From Pseudomonas inefficax (GTDB lineage Bacteria; Pseudomonadota; Gammaproteobacteria; Pseudomonadales; Pseudomonadaceae): 64,000 nucleotides of DNA. How positions within the stretch are numbered: position 1 is the stretch's first letter; the number at the start of each line of letters is the position of its first letter. The position numbers and the translations under genes were made by a program. The notes beneath the pieces were generated by a model. That model did not search any database and was not told where the DNA came from. It was given only the letters and a program-made list of their open reading frames with translations. The stretch spans positions 38,471 to 102,470 of the forward strand of contig NZ_OPYN01000137.1 in the NCBI RefSeq assembly GCF_900277125.1, given 5' to 3'. Shown one piece after another: positions 8,750 to 18,028 of the stretch.

Positions 8750-8815
8750 TCCAGACGACAAACCACCACCGACTGGAGGCTCCCCCAGTGCAGCAACAGT
8801 GACAAAGCAGGCTAC

Positions 8816-9463
8816 TCAGACAGGCAGGGGTTTTGCGGCAATCTTGCTGGCTTTGGCAAGCGATACGCCTAGCGCCTGAAGAACCATTTTGGTGACCCGC
8901 ACATCATGCCCTTCCACCGCCCGGCCTTCGACAACCGAGCGCATGGCGCCGGTTGTACAGGAGAGCACCAGGTCCAGGGCAACACCCTCATCCTCATAGG
9001 AAAACGTGCCCGCGCGAAGACCTTCGCGCAGATCGCCCAGCACATGCGTGGCCAGCCGTGAGCGCATGGCCTGATCGAAGTGGATGATGCGCAGCAAGGC
9101 GTTGGCCCACTGATGGTCAGCGGCGGCGCGGCAAATGAACATGCGCACACCGATGGAAAGCCGCTGCGCGCCGCAGGAGACATCGGCATTCAGGACGGAA
9201 ATGGCATCGGAGAACTCGGCAGCCATGGCAATGCCCACGGCCTCCAGGACTTCCTCTCGCGTGCGAAAGTAGTTGTAGATCGTACCGTTGGAAACCGCCG
9301 CCTCCGTGGCGACCTCCAGCAGGGCGATTTCCCCGACTTCCTTGCGCGCGACAAGCCTCAATGCCGCATCCACCAGTCCACGGCGGGTGCGCTCGCGCTT
9401 TTTATGCCCTCTCGTCAGAGGCGGTGTCGCAGTATCTGGAAGCGGAAGTGGGGGAAGCATCAT
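8816..9463 (-). CDS. TetR-family transcriptional regulator
   Basis: About 215 residues with a TetR helix-turn-helix (RTRRGLVDAALRLVA, EVATEAAVSNGTIYNYFRTREEVLEAV). The C-terminal domain is not similar by eye to the neighbouring TetR. It lies 25 bp downstream of the FAD hydroxylase gene on the same strand, so the two form a unit. ATG 9463 and ATG 9460 are both possible. It may control the hydroxylase or the whole cluster; no separate operator was identified with confidence. Confidence 0.87.
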   Translation of the reverse strand: MMLPPLPLPDTATPPLTRGHKKRERTRRGLVDAALRLVARKEVGEIALLEVATEAAVSNGTIYNYFRTREEVLEAVGIAMAAEFSDAISVLNADVSCGAQRLSIGVRMFICRAAADHQWANALLRIIHFDQAMRSRLATHVLGDLREGLRAGTFSYEDEGVALDLVLSCTTGAMRSVVEGRAVEGHDVRVTKMVLQALGVSLAKASKIAAKPLPV

Positions 9464-9488
9464 CAAACTCGCAGGCCGACAGGATCAT

Positions 9489-11120
9489 TCAGGCTATGGA
9501 CACGCTCGTCGCAGCAGCCCTTTCGCCCAGCAGCAACGCCCGACAATTTCGAAGCAGGCGCTCCGCTGCGGCACCCGGCGCATGATCCATGATAATGCGG
9601 TCTGGGCGCACTGCGGCGATCGTTCCCTTGGTAGCAAGGGGTAGAATCTCATGGTTCATGTCTTCAATGAAGTCGCATGTGCCGTCAGAGACTTGGCCGC
9701 GGGCTCTGATCTCCAGGAACAGCCCACCTTGATTGACCCACGAAGCGGCTTGCTCGCTGCTCAGTAACGACCTTGGATTCACACCGAAGCCAACCAGAGT
9801 CAGGTTATTTCGCAAGGCATCATCGCTAAGCACGATGTGCTTTTGCATGTTCCTCACCCACGCCTGCGGGAACAGGCTGCCATGAACCAGCTTTTCACCC
9901 CTGACATGCGCCGTGAACAGCCCGTGCCTGAACGTGTTTTCAGGCTTGATATCGAGTTGCTCGAAGTACCGTCTTGTTGCGGGTGTCAGTGCCAGCAGGC
10001 GCATCAGGCCATGGATCGCGAAGGCGGCGATCTTGTTCCTGGGCATGACCAGTCGCCCCATGAGTTTCGCCAGGTTGATCATTGCCTGGGCATGTGGGCG
10101 GCGCTCGACGTCATAAGTCTCGAGAATGGCAGGGGCCGCATGACCGCGCAGCACCCAGGCCAGTTTCCAGGCAAGGTTGGCGCCGTCCCGCAATCCGGCC
10201 ACCAGGCCCTGGCCGACGAATGGCGGGGTAATATGTGCTGCATCGCCCGCCAGAAACACCCGCCCCTTGCTGAACCGGTTACAGCAGCGGGCGTGGAAGC
10301 GGTAGACCGCCTTGCGTTCGATTTCCAGTTCCTTGGGATCGATCCACGGCGCGATCAGGCGGGCAATGCTCTGCTCGCTTTGCAGCGCCTCGCGAGACTC
10401 ACCCGGGCGCAGCATGAACTCCCAGCGCTCCCTGCCGCCGGGGGCAGGCATATGCGGCGTGGGGCGCTGCGGGTCGCAAATGAACTCAACGTGGTCGATA
10501 GCCGACGCATGACGATTCTTGACATCCACGATCAGCCAGTCCTCGGCATAGGTCTGGCCCTCGAACTCCTGACCGATCAATGCCCTGACCTTTGAACTGG
10601 CGCCGTCCGCCCCCACCAGGTATCGGGAGCGAACAGTATGAACCTGCCCTTCCTGATCACGTACCGTAGCGACCACGCAGTCCGCTTCGTGGATCAGGTT
10701 CTCAAGCTCGAAGCCGCCCAGGCTGGCCACCGACTTCAGGCGAGAAACCTGGTCGCGCATCGCATGCTCCAGGTCCGGTTGGTAGAAGGTCACGAGCTTG
10801 GGATGGCCATCGATGCACCCCTGAGTATCGGCACGGCCAAACTGCCCAAGGACCGGTGAATGCATTTTGACCTGAGGAATAACGATCTTTGCGAATGCAT
10901 CTTCCGCAAGGCCGGCCAATTGCAGAATCCGCAAAGCCTCGTTGTCCAGCGCGATGGCCCTGGGCATCAACATCACCTCGTGAGCCTTGTCCAACACCAG
11001 GGTAGACACGCCGTAGCGGCCAAGCAGCGCTGCAATGGTCGCACCTACCGGGCCGTAGCCGACGACCAGCACGTCAACCTCGGCGGGAAGAAATTCGATC
11101 GCATTCTTGTTCTTGTTCAT
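9489..11120 (-). CDS. FAD-dependent aromatic hydroxylase (MhpA-like)
   Basis: 543 residues of the class A flavoprotein monooxygenase family, which hydroxylates phenolic rings with NAD(P)H and O2. The Rossmann motif VVGYGPVGATIAALL, the DG motif LVGADGASSKVR and the GD motif FLAGDAAHITPPFVGQGL are in order, and length and layout match 3-(3-hydroxyphenyl)propionate hydroxylases. It is preceded by AAGGG about 10 bp from the ATG. It probably makes the dihydroxylated ring that the VOC dioxygenase opens. The true substrate cannot be read from the sequence. Confidence 0.9.
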   Translation of the reverse strand: MNKNKNAIEFLPAEVDVLVVGYGPVGATIAALLGRYGVSTLVLDKAHEVMLMPRAIALDNEALRILQLAGLAEDAFAKIVIPQVKMHSPVLGQFGRADTQGCIDGHPKLVTFYQPDLEHAMRDQVSRLKSVASLGGFELENLIHEADCVVATVRDQEGQVHTVRSRYLVGADGASSKVRALIGQEFEGQTYAEDWLIVDVKNRHASAIDHVEFICDPQRPTPHMPAPGGRERWEFMLRPGESREALQSEQSIARLIAPWIDPKELEIERKAVYRFHARCCNRFSKGRVFLAGDAAHITPPFVGQGLVAGLRDGANLAWKLAWVLRGHAAPAILETYDVERRPHAQAMINLAKLMGRLVMPRNKIAAFAIHGLMRLLALTPATRRYFEQLDIKPENTFRHGLFTAHVRGEKLVHGSLFPQAWVRNMQKHIVLSDDALRNNLTLVGFGVNPRSLLSSEQAASWVNQGGLFLEIRARGQVSDGTCDFIEDMNHEILPLATKGTIAAVRPDRIIMDHAPGAAAERLLRNCRALLLGERAAATSVSIA

Positions 11121-11485
11121 CTCGAGCCCTTGTTGTGATTGGGGTCATGAAGGCGCAAAGGCCTCATCGTCAGGCAGGATGAAGGTATGCAAAATTGAGA
11201 GAGTTTTCAATATTGATGTTTTCGTCATTGTTTTCTGCGATCATGCCATTCCCGCATCCGCCTGAGTCGAGATACCGGTAGTCCCACGTCGCCGACTCAC
11301 TGGCTGCATGCACTGCGCCCAGTGCGCAGTGGTCCCGGGCACTACCCTTCCAGTCGCCACTGGGATTCGTTGCAATTCTGAGAAGTCATTGCCTTGGGTG
11401 TTGAATTTCGCCCGCCGGCACTCAGGGAAGCCGGACTCTCCGCCGGCAGTGCTCATCAATCGGGCGGGACAGCGCGAGGCACGTT
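11121..11485. other. Intergenic region, no gene seen
   Basis: This holds the upstream region of the FAD hydroxylase. An imperfect inverted repeat (ATTGAGAG with TTTTCAAT) lies near 11193-11210 and may be an operator. A perfect 8-bp-arm hairpin CACTGCGC-CCAGT-GCGCAGTG at 11311-11331 has no T-run, so it is not a clear terminator. No convincing coding frame. Confidence 0.5.
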
Positions 11486-14185
11486 TCAGTACCTCGCTTG
11501 CAAGGCCTGTTGCAGATCCCGGCGCAGCGACCCGACAGCCTCCAGCCCGACATGCAAACGCACCAGCGTACCCTGCACTGGCGTGGCAAAACGCCGATCT
11601 CCCAGGTCGCCAAGGGTCACCAGGCTCTCGTACCCGCCCCAGGAGGCGCCGATGCCGAACAGCCGCAAGCCGTTGGCGAACGCCTCTGCCCGGCCTTGGC
11701 TGCCGTCGACCAGTTCCAGGCTTAGCAGGCCGTTGCTGCCCTTGAAGTCCCGCTGCCACAAAGCGTGTCCGGGATGCTCCGGCAACCCTGGGTGATACAC
11801 CCGTGCCACCTCCTCGCGTGCTTGCAGCCAGTGGGCAATTTCCAGCCCCTGGCGTTCGTGCACCAGCATGCGGCTGGCCAGGCTGCGGGCCCCGCGCAGC
11901 ACCAACCAGGCATCGTCCGGGCTGACCGTGCAGCCGCAGGTATCGCTGCTGCGCGACAGCGCGGCGAAGGCCTCGCGGGTGGTACAGACACTGCCCATCA
12001 TCACATCGCTGTGACCGGCGAGGTACTTGGTCAGGGCCATTACCGAGATGTCCGCCCCCAGAGCAAGCGGCTGGTGCAGGTAACCCGAGCCCCAGGTATT
12101 ATCCACCGCCAGCAGGATCCCGCGCGGCTTGCACAACGCGGCCATGGCCGGCAGGTCGTTGAGCTCGTACAGCAACGAACTGGGGCTTTCGCTGTAGACC
12201 ATGCGCGTGTTCGTCTGCAACGCTGCTTCCAGCCCCTGACCATCGGCGGCGAAGTACCCGACCTCGATGCCGAACGGCTGCAGCAGTTCGCGGGCCAGGC
12301 GGCGTACAGGGCCATAGACACCGTCGCTGATCAGCAGGTGATCACCTGGGCGCAGGTAGGCAAGGAATGTCTGGCTGATCGCCTGCAGGCCGGTGGCAAA
12401 CAGCTTGCTGCGATAACCGCCCTCCAGTTCGCTGACCAGGTCTTCCAGCGCGAAAGCAGTGGGGTTACCCCGCGCGCCATAGCTCAGCACTCGCTGCTGG
12501 TCACGCTGGCCACGAGCCGCGCGAAGGTCGGCGATGCTGTCGAACAAGACGGTGCTCAGGCGACTGACCGGCGGGTTGACGCCATGGGCACCCGGGCCCG
12601 GCTCGCCGCGACCGCCATGCACCAGCCGGGTGGCCAGCGGGTCGCTGTGGGGCAACGGGGTGAAGCTGGCGATCTCGGCCGGGTTCATCTGCGAGATCAG
12701 GCCGGTTTCCCAGGCCAGGTAACGGCGGGCCGCGTCCTTGTTGCCGGCATGGCGGTCGTGAACGAAGAAGAGGAAATCGATGCAGGCCGCATCGTCCAGG
12801 CTGGTATCACCATCCACCTGCGGCCACTCGGCGAGCAATGCACGGGGGAACAGCCCTGCGCGCTGGCGCTGGGCGGCGGGCAGTTCACTGACGGCCAGCT
12901 CGGCAATGCGCGGGTCGTCGCAGATGAACACCAGGCGGCGGCCCTCTCCCCTCACCTGCTCGGCCAGGTTCGGGCGGATCGCCCACTTCGCGCCACGCAG
13001 GTGACGCTTGCGATAAGCGGTGCTCGCGCGCAGGTCGAGCAACAGGGCATCGTCCAGCTCGGCGGCACTGACCTCGGCCAGGGTCAGCGGCATGGCTGCC
13101 GGGCAAGACAAGGCCAGGCCACTGGCCAGGCCGCCTTCGAGCACATAGGCGTCATGGCCCATCTGCCTCAGCCAGCTGGCCACCACCGGGGCGCGCACAC
13201 CATCATCATCGAACAGCACAACCCTCGCTTGCCGCACACCAATGTACAGGTCGGTGCCCTGGATCAACTGGCCACCCGGGCAGTGCTGGGCGCCGGGCAG
13301 GCTGCCAGCGATGAACTCCTCAGGTGTGCGCACATCACACAGGAACAGGCTGCGCTGCGGGTCCTGCTGCCATTGCCGTACCTGCGCCGCCGACACCCTG
13401 CGTACCCCGGCCTTTTGCGCCAGGGCCTCGGCACGGGCGCGCTGCTGCTCCAGTGCGGTGCCGCTGTGTGGCGGGTAGTGTTGCCGACCACCGTGCTCCA
13501 GCGGCAGGTCCACCAGGAACCAGCCTTGGGTGCCGTTCTCCAGTGCGTAGACCGGATTTTCGATGCCGAGGTTGATCAAGGTCTGGGCGCCGATAATGCT
13601 ACGGGTGCGTCCGGCGCAGTTGATCACCACCGGAGTTTGCCGGTCGCTGACCAGGTCTTCCAGGCGATAGCTCAGCTCACCGTTGGGGCAGCAGACGGCG
13701 CCGGGTATGTTCATCTTGGCGAATTCGTCCAGCGGACGGCCGTCGAGCAGCACCAGCGGTTTGCCTTGGCGCTGCCACTCGGCCAGCTCCAGGGCGCTGA
13801 TGCGCGGGGTGTGGCAGGCGTGCTCGACCAACTCACCAAAGGCCTTGGACGGCAGGTGTACGCCGGCGAACAGCTCGAAGCCCGCAGCCTGCCACCCCAG
13901 GCTGCCGCCTTCGAGCCAGTGTACTGCCGTGTAACCCAGGGCCTGCAGGCGCCGGGCACCGCGCTGCGCCAGTTCGCTGCCGGTTGCGTCATAGACCACC
14001 AGCCGCACCGCCGGGTTGGGCGCCAGGCGCGGGGCCTCGATTTCCAGCCGGCTGTACGGCAGGTTGACAGCGTAGAACAGGTGAGCTTCGCCGTACTGAC
14101 CCTGTTCGCGCAGGTCGAACAGGGCGATTTCCTGGCCGTCGAACAGCCAGTCATGCAGGTGCGCAGGGGTGATGCTGGGTATCAT
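11486..14185 (-). CDS. Four-rhodanese-domain protein fused to a cystathionine beta-lyase-like PLP enzyme
   Basis: 899 residues from ATG 14185, which has AAGGA about 10 bp upstream. Residues 1-500 are four tandem rhodanese-like domains. Only the second has a standard active-site loop (Cys190 in CAGRTRSIIG); the first and third have Asp in place of the Cys (VVYDATGS, VLFDDDGV) and the fourth has ICDDPR. Residues about 515-899 are a Cys/Met-metabolism PLP enzyme resembling cystathionine beta-lyase: GVNPPVSRLSTVLF, YGARGNPT, DNTWGSGY and Lys720 in ALTKYLAGHSD for the PLP Schiff base. A C-S lyase could release sulfur that the rhodanese part relays. It sits downstream of a cysteine-dioxygenase-like gene. 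Confidence 0.88.
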   Translation of the reverse strand: MIPSITPAHLHDWLFDGQEIALFDLREQGQYGEAHLFYAVNLPYSRLEIEAPRLAPNPAVRLVVYDATGSELAQRGARRLQALGYTAVHWLEGGSLGWQAAGFELFAGVHLPSKAFGELVEHACHTPRISALELAEWQRQGKPLVLLDGRPLDEFAKMNIPGAVCCPNGELSYRLEDLVSDRQTPVVINCAGRTRSIIGAQTLINLGIENPVYALENGTQGWFLVDLPLEHGGRQHYPPHSGTALEQQRARAEALAQKAGVRRVSAAQVRQWQQDPQRSLFLCDVRTPEEFIAGSLPGAQHCPGGQLIQGTDLYIGVRQARVVLFDDDGVRAPVVASWLRQMGHDAYVLEGGLASGLALSCPAAMPLTLAEVSAAELDDALLLDLRASTAYRKRHLRGAKWAIRPNLAEQVRGEGRRLVFICDDPRIAELAVSELPAAQRQRAGLFPRALLAEWPQVDGDTSLDDAACIDFLFFVHDRHAGNKDAARRYLAWETGLISQMNPAEIASFTPLPHSDPLATRLVHGGRGEPGPGAHGVNPPVSRLSTVLFDSIADLRAARGQRDQQRVLSYGARGNPTAFALEDLVSELEGGYRSKLFATGLQAISQTFLAYLRPGDHLLISDGVYGPVRRLARELLQPFGIEVGYFAADGQGLEAALQTNTRMVYSESPSSLLYELNDLPAMAALCKPRGILLAVDNTWGSGYLHQPLALGADISVMALTKYLAGHSDVMMGSVCTTREAFAALSRSSDTCGCTVSPDDAWLVLRGARSLASRMLVHERQGLEIAHWLQAREEVARVYHPGLPEHPGHALWQRDFKGSNGLLSLELVDGSQGRAEAFANGLRLFGIGASWGGYESLVTLGDLGDRRFATPVQGTLVRLHVGLEAVGSLRRDLQQALQARY

Positions 14186-14237
14186 GGGACGCAGTCCTTG
14201 GTCGATCAGGTTGGAAAATGCAGTGCCTGTGCCACTC

Positions 14238-14323
14238 TCTTCGCGGGTGAACCCGCCCCCACAAGGACAACTCAGTATGCAAGCGGTCCGCGTATCGTGT
14301 GGGAGCGGGCGTGCCCGCGAAGA
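14238..14323. repeat. Inverted pair of REP elements
   Basis: TTCGCGGGTGAACCCGC with its CCCCACA tail, and about 35 bp later TGTGGGAGCGGGCGTGCCCGCGAAGA in the opposite orientation (written here as segments). This is the P. putida-type REP core in a two-element palindromic arrangement, between the fusion gene and the dioxygenase gene. Confidence 0.8.
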
Positions 14324-14356
14324 ATCCAGTGCGGTGCATGGCACCGGCCGCATACA

Positions 14357-14947
14357 TCAAAGGCCATAAGCCTCGATCGAAGGCGCCATCTGTGACTTGT
14401 TGTAGTTCACCACACTGCCGTCGTCCTTGACGCCGTAGCGATTTTCCAGCGATTCCAGCGGCCGGCCATAAAGGTGGAAGTGCAAGGTCGGCTTATCGCC
14501 TTCGACGCGAATGCCATGCAGGTCCTCGCCCAGGAAAGCCACCGGCGTCCCCGGTTGCACCACGATCTCGCGCTCCAGTGCCAGTCGGGCGCGGGCCGGG
14601 TCGCTGCCGTCATCCTCGCGGCGGTACACCCGGTTCAGCTCCTGCCCCTCGACGGCAACGATGATCGCCCAGGTCTCGTGGTTGTGCGGCAAGGTCGCCT
14701 TGCCCGGCAGCAGCGAGTTGACGTACAGGGTCGGTGACTCGCCGTCGTCGTTAAGCCGGTAGCGGAACTGGGTTTCGCCGGTGGCGGCAACGGGCGCCGG
14801 GAAGCGCTCGAAGTTGAACAGCTCGCGGCGCTCGGCCAGGACTTCGAGCAGCACGATGATCTGCTGCAGCGCGGCGCGGTCGATGCCCCGCTCATGGATG
14901 GCGCGCACTTGCGCGAGAAATGGCTGAATCACGGAATCACGGGACAT
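14357..14947 (-). CDS. Cysteine-dioxygenase-family cupin (thiol dioxygenase)
   Basis: 196 residues from ATG 14947 (AGAGAG about 10 bp upstream; a GTG at 14980 would add 11 residues). It is a cupin of the cysteine dioxygenase / 3-mercaptopropionate dioxygenase family, which oxidises a thiol to a sulfinate with non-haem iron. The iron ligands appear as His-x-His in TLPHNHETWA and a third His in GEDLHGIRV. It sits 29 bp after an amino-acid ABC transporter operon on the same strand and 171 bp before the rhodanese-lyase fusion, so it probably oxidises the imported thiol or a product from it. Which thiol is not known. Confidence 0.87.
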   Translation of the reverse strand: MSRDSVIQPFLAQVRAIHERGIDRAALQQIIVLLEVLAERRELFNFERFPAPVAATGETQFRYRLNDDGESPTLYVNSLLPGKATLPHNHETWAIIVAVEGQELNRVYRREDDGSDPARARLALEREIVVQPGTPVAFLGEDLHGIRVEGDKPTLHFHLYGRPLESLENRYGVKDDGSVVNYNKSQMAPSIEAYGL

Positions 14948-14976
14948 GCTCGGTCTCTCTTCTGGGTAGGCTGCAA

Positions 14977-15795
14977 TCACACGCTGAGGCTGTAACGCCC
15001 CAGGTTGCTCAATACATCGGGCGCCGGACGGCTGGGGCGCTGGCCGCCCTCGCCCAGCGCATGCTGGAGGAACGCACGGGTACGTTCGTGCGTGGGGGCG
15101 CGGAACACTTGCTCAGCGCTGCCGTGCTCGACGATGCGACCGTGCTCGGTGAAATACACCTGGTCGCTGATCTCTTCGGCAAAACGCATTTCATGGGTGA
15201 CCAGCACGCAGGTCATGCCCTCCTCGGTCAGCTGGCGAATCACCGCCAGCACCTCACCGACCATTTCCGGGTCCAGCGCCGAGGTTACTTCGTCGAACAG
15301 AATCAACCGCGGGCGCATGGCCAAGGCGCGGGCGATGGCCACACGCTGTTGCTGCCCGCCCGACAGTTCGCCCGGGAACGCAGCGGCCTTGTGCCCCAGG
15401 CGCACCTTGTCGAGCAGCGTCAGGGCCTGCTCACGGGCTTCGCTACGATCGCGGCCGAGCACCTTGGTCGGGGCGATCAGCAGGTTGTCGAGCACGCTCA
15501 GGTGCGGGAACAGGTTGTACTGCTGAAAAACGAAACCCACCTGCTTGCGCAGCGCGATCAGCCCGGCCTCGCCACGCAGTTGCTCGACCTGGGTGTCGCC
15601 AATGCGAATGCTGCCGCGTTGGGGCCGAAGCAGGCCGGTCAGGCAACGCAGGATGGTCGACTTGCCCGAGCCGGACGGGCCGATGATCGACACTGCCTGG
15701 CCGGCCTGCACATCCAGGTCGATGCCACGCAGTACCGGGTTGTCGGCAAAGGCCAGGTGCACGTCGCGTAGCTGGATCAGGGGTTCAGAAGGCAT
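14977..15795 (-). CDS. Polar amino-acid ABC transporter ATP-binding protein
   Basis: 272 residues with Walker A GPSGSGKST, Q-loop FQQYNLFPHLSVLDN, signature [16 protein letters not shown], Walker B LILFDEVTSALDPE and the switch His in LVTHEMRFAEEISD. This is the GlnQ/HisP class that energises polar amino-acid or cystine uptake. It overlaps the preceding permease gene by 11 bp and is the last transporter gene of the operon. Confidence 0.93.
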   Translation of the reverse strand: MPSEPLIQLRDVHLAFADNPVLRGIDLDVQAGQAVSIIGPSGSGKSTILRCLTGLLRPQRGSIRIGDTQVEQLRGEAGLIALRKQVGFVFQQYNLFPHLSVLDNLLIAPTKVLGRDRSEAREQALTLLDKVRLGHKAAAFPGELSGGQQQRVAIARALAMRPRLILFDEVTSALDPEMVGEVLAVIRQLTEEGMTCVLVTHEMRFAEEISDQVYFTEHGRIVEHGSAEQVFRAPTHERTRAFLQHALGEGGQRPSRPAPDVLSNLGRYSLSV

Positions 15796-16465
15796 AACGG
15801 CGCTCCAGGCGTTGGGTCAGGCGGGCAATCGGGTAGCAATAGGCGAAGAACAGCGCCAGCACGCTGAAGTACACCAAGACAGTAAAACCGCTGCGGTTGA
15901 CGGTGTTGGCGGCGACCTGGGCGCTGTCGATCAGGTCGTGCACGCCCACCAGTGAAGCCAGGGCGGTGCCCATGGTCACCACCGCGTACAAGTTCATCCA
16001 CGGCGGCAACATGCGCCGCAGGCACTGCGGGAGGATGATCGAACGAAAGATCTGCCCGCGGCTGAAGGCCAGGGAGCGCGCGGCCTCCCACTGGGTGCCC
16101 GGGATCGAGGCGACCGCGCCGCGGAAGATCTCGGCCACATTGGCGCTGGCCGGCAAGGCCAGCCCCACGGTGACCTTGAGCCAGTCGGGGAACGCCACCC
16201 AGGTGCCGGCCACCTGCACATCAAAGGGGAACACGTAGGAGGTGAAGTAGATCAGCACCAGCCAGGGCGCGTTGCGAAACACCTGCACCCATAGCCGTGC
16301 CACCACGCGCAAGGGCGCCAGCGGCGACAGCAGCAACGTGCCCACCAGCAAGCCCAGCAACGTGCCCAGGCCGATGGCGCCGACGCTGATCTGGATATTC
16401 TGCAACAGGCCCGCGCCCAGGGTCGGCGACCAGTGCCACAGGGTGGCGAGGTTTTCAGTGGCCAT
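15785..16465 (-). CDS. Polar amino-acid ABC transporter permease
   Basis: 226 residues of the HisM/GlnP family with about five membrane segments and the EAA-loop region (GAVASIPGTQWEAARSLAFSRGQ, in part). It begins with HWSPTLGAGLLQNIQISVGAI, the typical N-terminus of this family. It overlaps the neighbouring permease by 11 bp and pairs with it to form the channel. Confidence 0.92.
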   Translation of the reverse strand: MATENLATLWHWSPTLGAGLLQNIQISVGAIGLGTLLGLLVGTLLLSPLAPLRVVARLWVQVFRNAPWLVLIYFTSYVFPFDVQVAGTWVAFPDWLKVTVGLALPASANVAEIFRGAVASIPGTQWEAARSLAFSRGQIFRSIILPQCLRRMLPPWMNLYAVVTMGTALASLVGVHDLIDSAQVAANTVNRSGFTVLVYFSVLALFFAYCYPIARLTQRLERRYAF

Positions 16466-17189
16466 AGCCAGGCATCCTCAGGCGCGCTTCCAGGGCGCGG
16501 CCGGCACAGTTGACTGCAAAGCTCAGCAGCCCGAAGTAGGCCAGGATGATGATCATCAGCTCGACGACGTTATCGCCCTGGGTCCAGATCATGATCGAGG
16601 CATAGGTGATGTCGTTGACGGCGATGGCCGAGGCCACGGCGGTCATCTTCACCAGGTCGATGAGGTTGTTGACCAGCGCCGGCAAGGCGAAGCGCACCGC
16701 CAATGGCAACTGCACCTGGAGCATTTGCTGGCGGCGGCTGAATGCCAGCGAACTGGCCGCCTCGAGGGTGACCGCCGGCACCGCCTCGATGCCGGCGCGA
16801 AGGGCTTCGGCATGGAAGGCGCCCTTGTGCAGCGAGATCACCAGCACCACCCAGGCGAATGGGGTCATGGGGTTGGCGCTACCCAGGCTCTGGTTGATGA
16901 GCATGTTCAGTACCAGAAACGCGCAGTACAGCTGCACCAACGTCGGGGTGTTGCGGGTGACCTCGATGAAGGCCCGCGCCGGCCACGCCAGCCAGCGCCG
17001 CGCGGAGGTCACCGCCGCGGCCAGCAGCACGCCCACCAGCAGGCTGCCGACGATGCCGCACAGGCACAGCCACAGCGTGGTCAGCGCGCCGTCCAGCAGC
17101 TTGCCGCTGGCGTAGGCGTCGAAGATGAAGCCATAGTCCAGGCCGAGCCGGGCGAGCTGCCCGACCAGCCAGTGCAGAGCATCGCTCAT
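16455..17189 (-). CDS. Polar amino-acid ABC transporter permease
   Basis: 244 residues, the second HisM/GlnP-family permease, with the EAA-loop stretch LRAGIEAVPAVTLEAASSLAFS and several hydrophobic segments (GIVGSLLVGVLLAAAV). Its ATG overlaps the stop of the binding-protein gene (TGATG at 17189), showing tight coupling. Confidence 0.92.
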   Translation of the reverse strand: MSDALHWLVGQLARLGLDYGFIFDAYASGKLLDGALTTLWLCLCGIVGSLLVGVLLAAAVTSARRWLAWPARAFIEVTRNTPTLVQLYCAFLVLNMLINQSLGSANPMTPFAWVVLVISLHKGAFHAEALRAGIEAVPAVTLEAASSLAFSRRQQMLQVQLPLAVRFALPALVNNLIDLVKMTAVASAIAVNDITYASIMIWTQGDNVVELMIIILAYFGLLSFAVNCAGRALEARLRMPGYGH

Positions 17190-18028
17190 CAGGCGCCTTC
17201 GCCCAGCAACTGGGTGCGCAGTTCTACCAGCGCCGGCGAAGCCGGGGTGATGTGGTTGGCCTGCTCACGCTCGATCAGCCAGCCGCTGCGGTGCCACTGC
17301 TTGACGAGGGGATCCAGGCGCTGCTGGGTATCGCTCTCGCCCAGGCGCGTCCAGATCACTGACGGCGCCGGGTTGAGCTCGGGCGCCAGGGCGCGGTAGC
17401 CGCTCCACTCGCCGCCCTTGGCCAGCAGCGGGTTGATCAGCGTGGCGTCATGCACGGCGGCCACGCAGTTGTTGCCGCGCAGGGCCAGCAGCGATTCGGC
17501 GGAGGTCTTGAAGGCCTTGATGTCGGCGCCCAGTTGCACCAGAGGCTGGGTGTAACTGCTGCCCTGGCTGGTGCACACCGGCTGGCCCTTGAGGTCGGCC
17601 CAGGTCTTGATCGGGCTGGTGTCGACCAGCGCCGCAGTACCGCCGACGCGGTAGAACGGAGTGGGTACGTGGCCCAGCAGCTTGTCGCGCTCGGCGTTCC
17701 ATTCCATGTTGGCGATCAACAGGTCGACCTTGCCCTGCTGCAGAAACTGCACGCGGTTGGCTGGCTGTACGGCCACCAGGTCTACTTCGACGCCCAGCTG
17801 GCGAGCCAGGTCGCGGGCCAGGTCGACACTGAAACCGACAGGCTGGCGGCTGACCGGGTCAATGGCACCGAACGGGCCTCCCGACAGCACAACGCCCACC
17901 GACAGCTTGTGGCGTTGCTGAATCTTGTCCAGGGTGGCGTCGGCCTGGGCCAGGCCGCTAGCGGCCAAGGTGGCGGTGGCCAGCAATGATGCGTACAGCC
18001 CGCGGCGGGCTACGGTGGACAGCGACAT
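17189..18028 (-). CDS. Polar amino-acid ABC transporter substrate-binding protein
   Basis: 279 residues from ATG 18028, which has AGGAG 7-8 bp upstream. A signal peptide (RRGLYASLLATATLAASGLAQA) is followed by a bilobed SBP_bac_3 domain (LDKIQQRHKLSVGVVLSGGPFGAIDP). It delivers an amino acid or related molecule to the permeases. The link with a thiol dioxygenase suggests cystine, cysteine or a similar sulfur amino acid, but this is inference. Confidence 0.92.
   Translation of the reverse strand: MSLSTVARRGLYASLLATATLAASGLAQADATLDKIQQRHKLSVGVVLSGGPFGAIDPVSRQPVGFSVDLARDLARQLGVEVDLVAVQPANRVQFLQQGKVDLLIANMEWNAERDKLLGHVPTPFYRVGGTAALVDTSPIKTWADLKGQPVCTSQGSSYTQPLVQLGADIKAFKTSAESLLALRGNNCVAAVHDATLINPLLAKGGEWSGYRALAPELNPAPSVIWTRLGESDTQQRLDPLVKQWHRSGWLIEREQANHITPASPALVELRTQLLGEGA

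Noticed and set aside
11765..14395. An 876-residue open frame on the plus strand opposite the rhodanese-lyase fusion
   Set aside because: It is the antisense shadow of a high-GC gene; residue composition is dominated by Gln, Arg, Gly and His, there are no recognisable motifs, and the minus-strand protein has clear domains.
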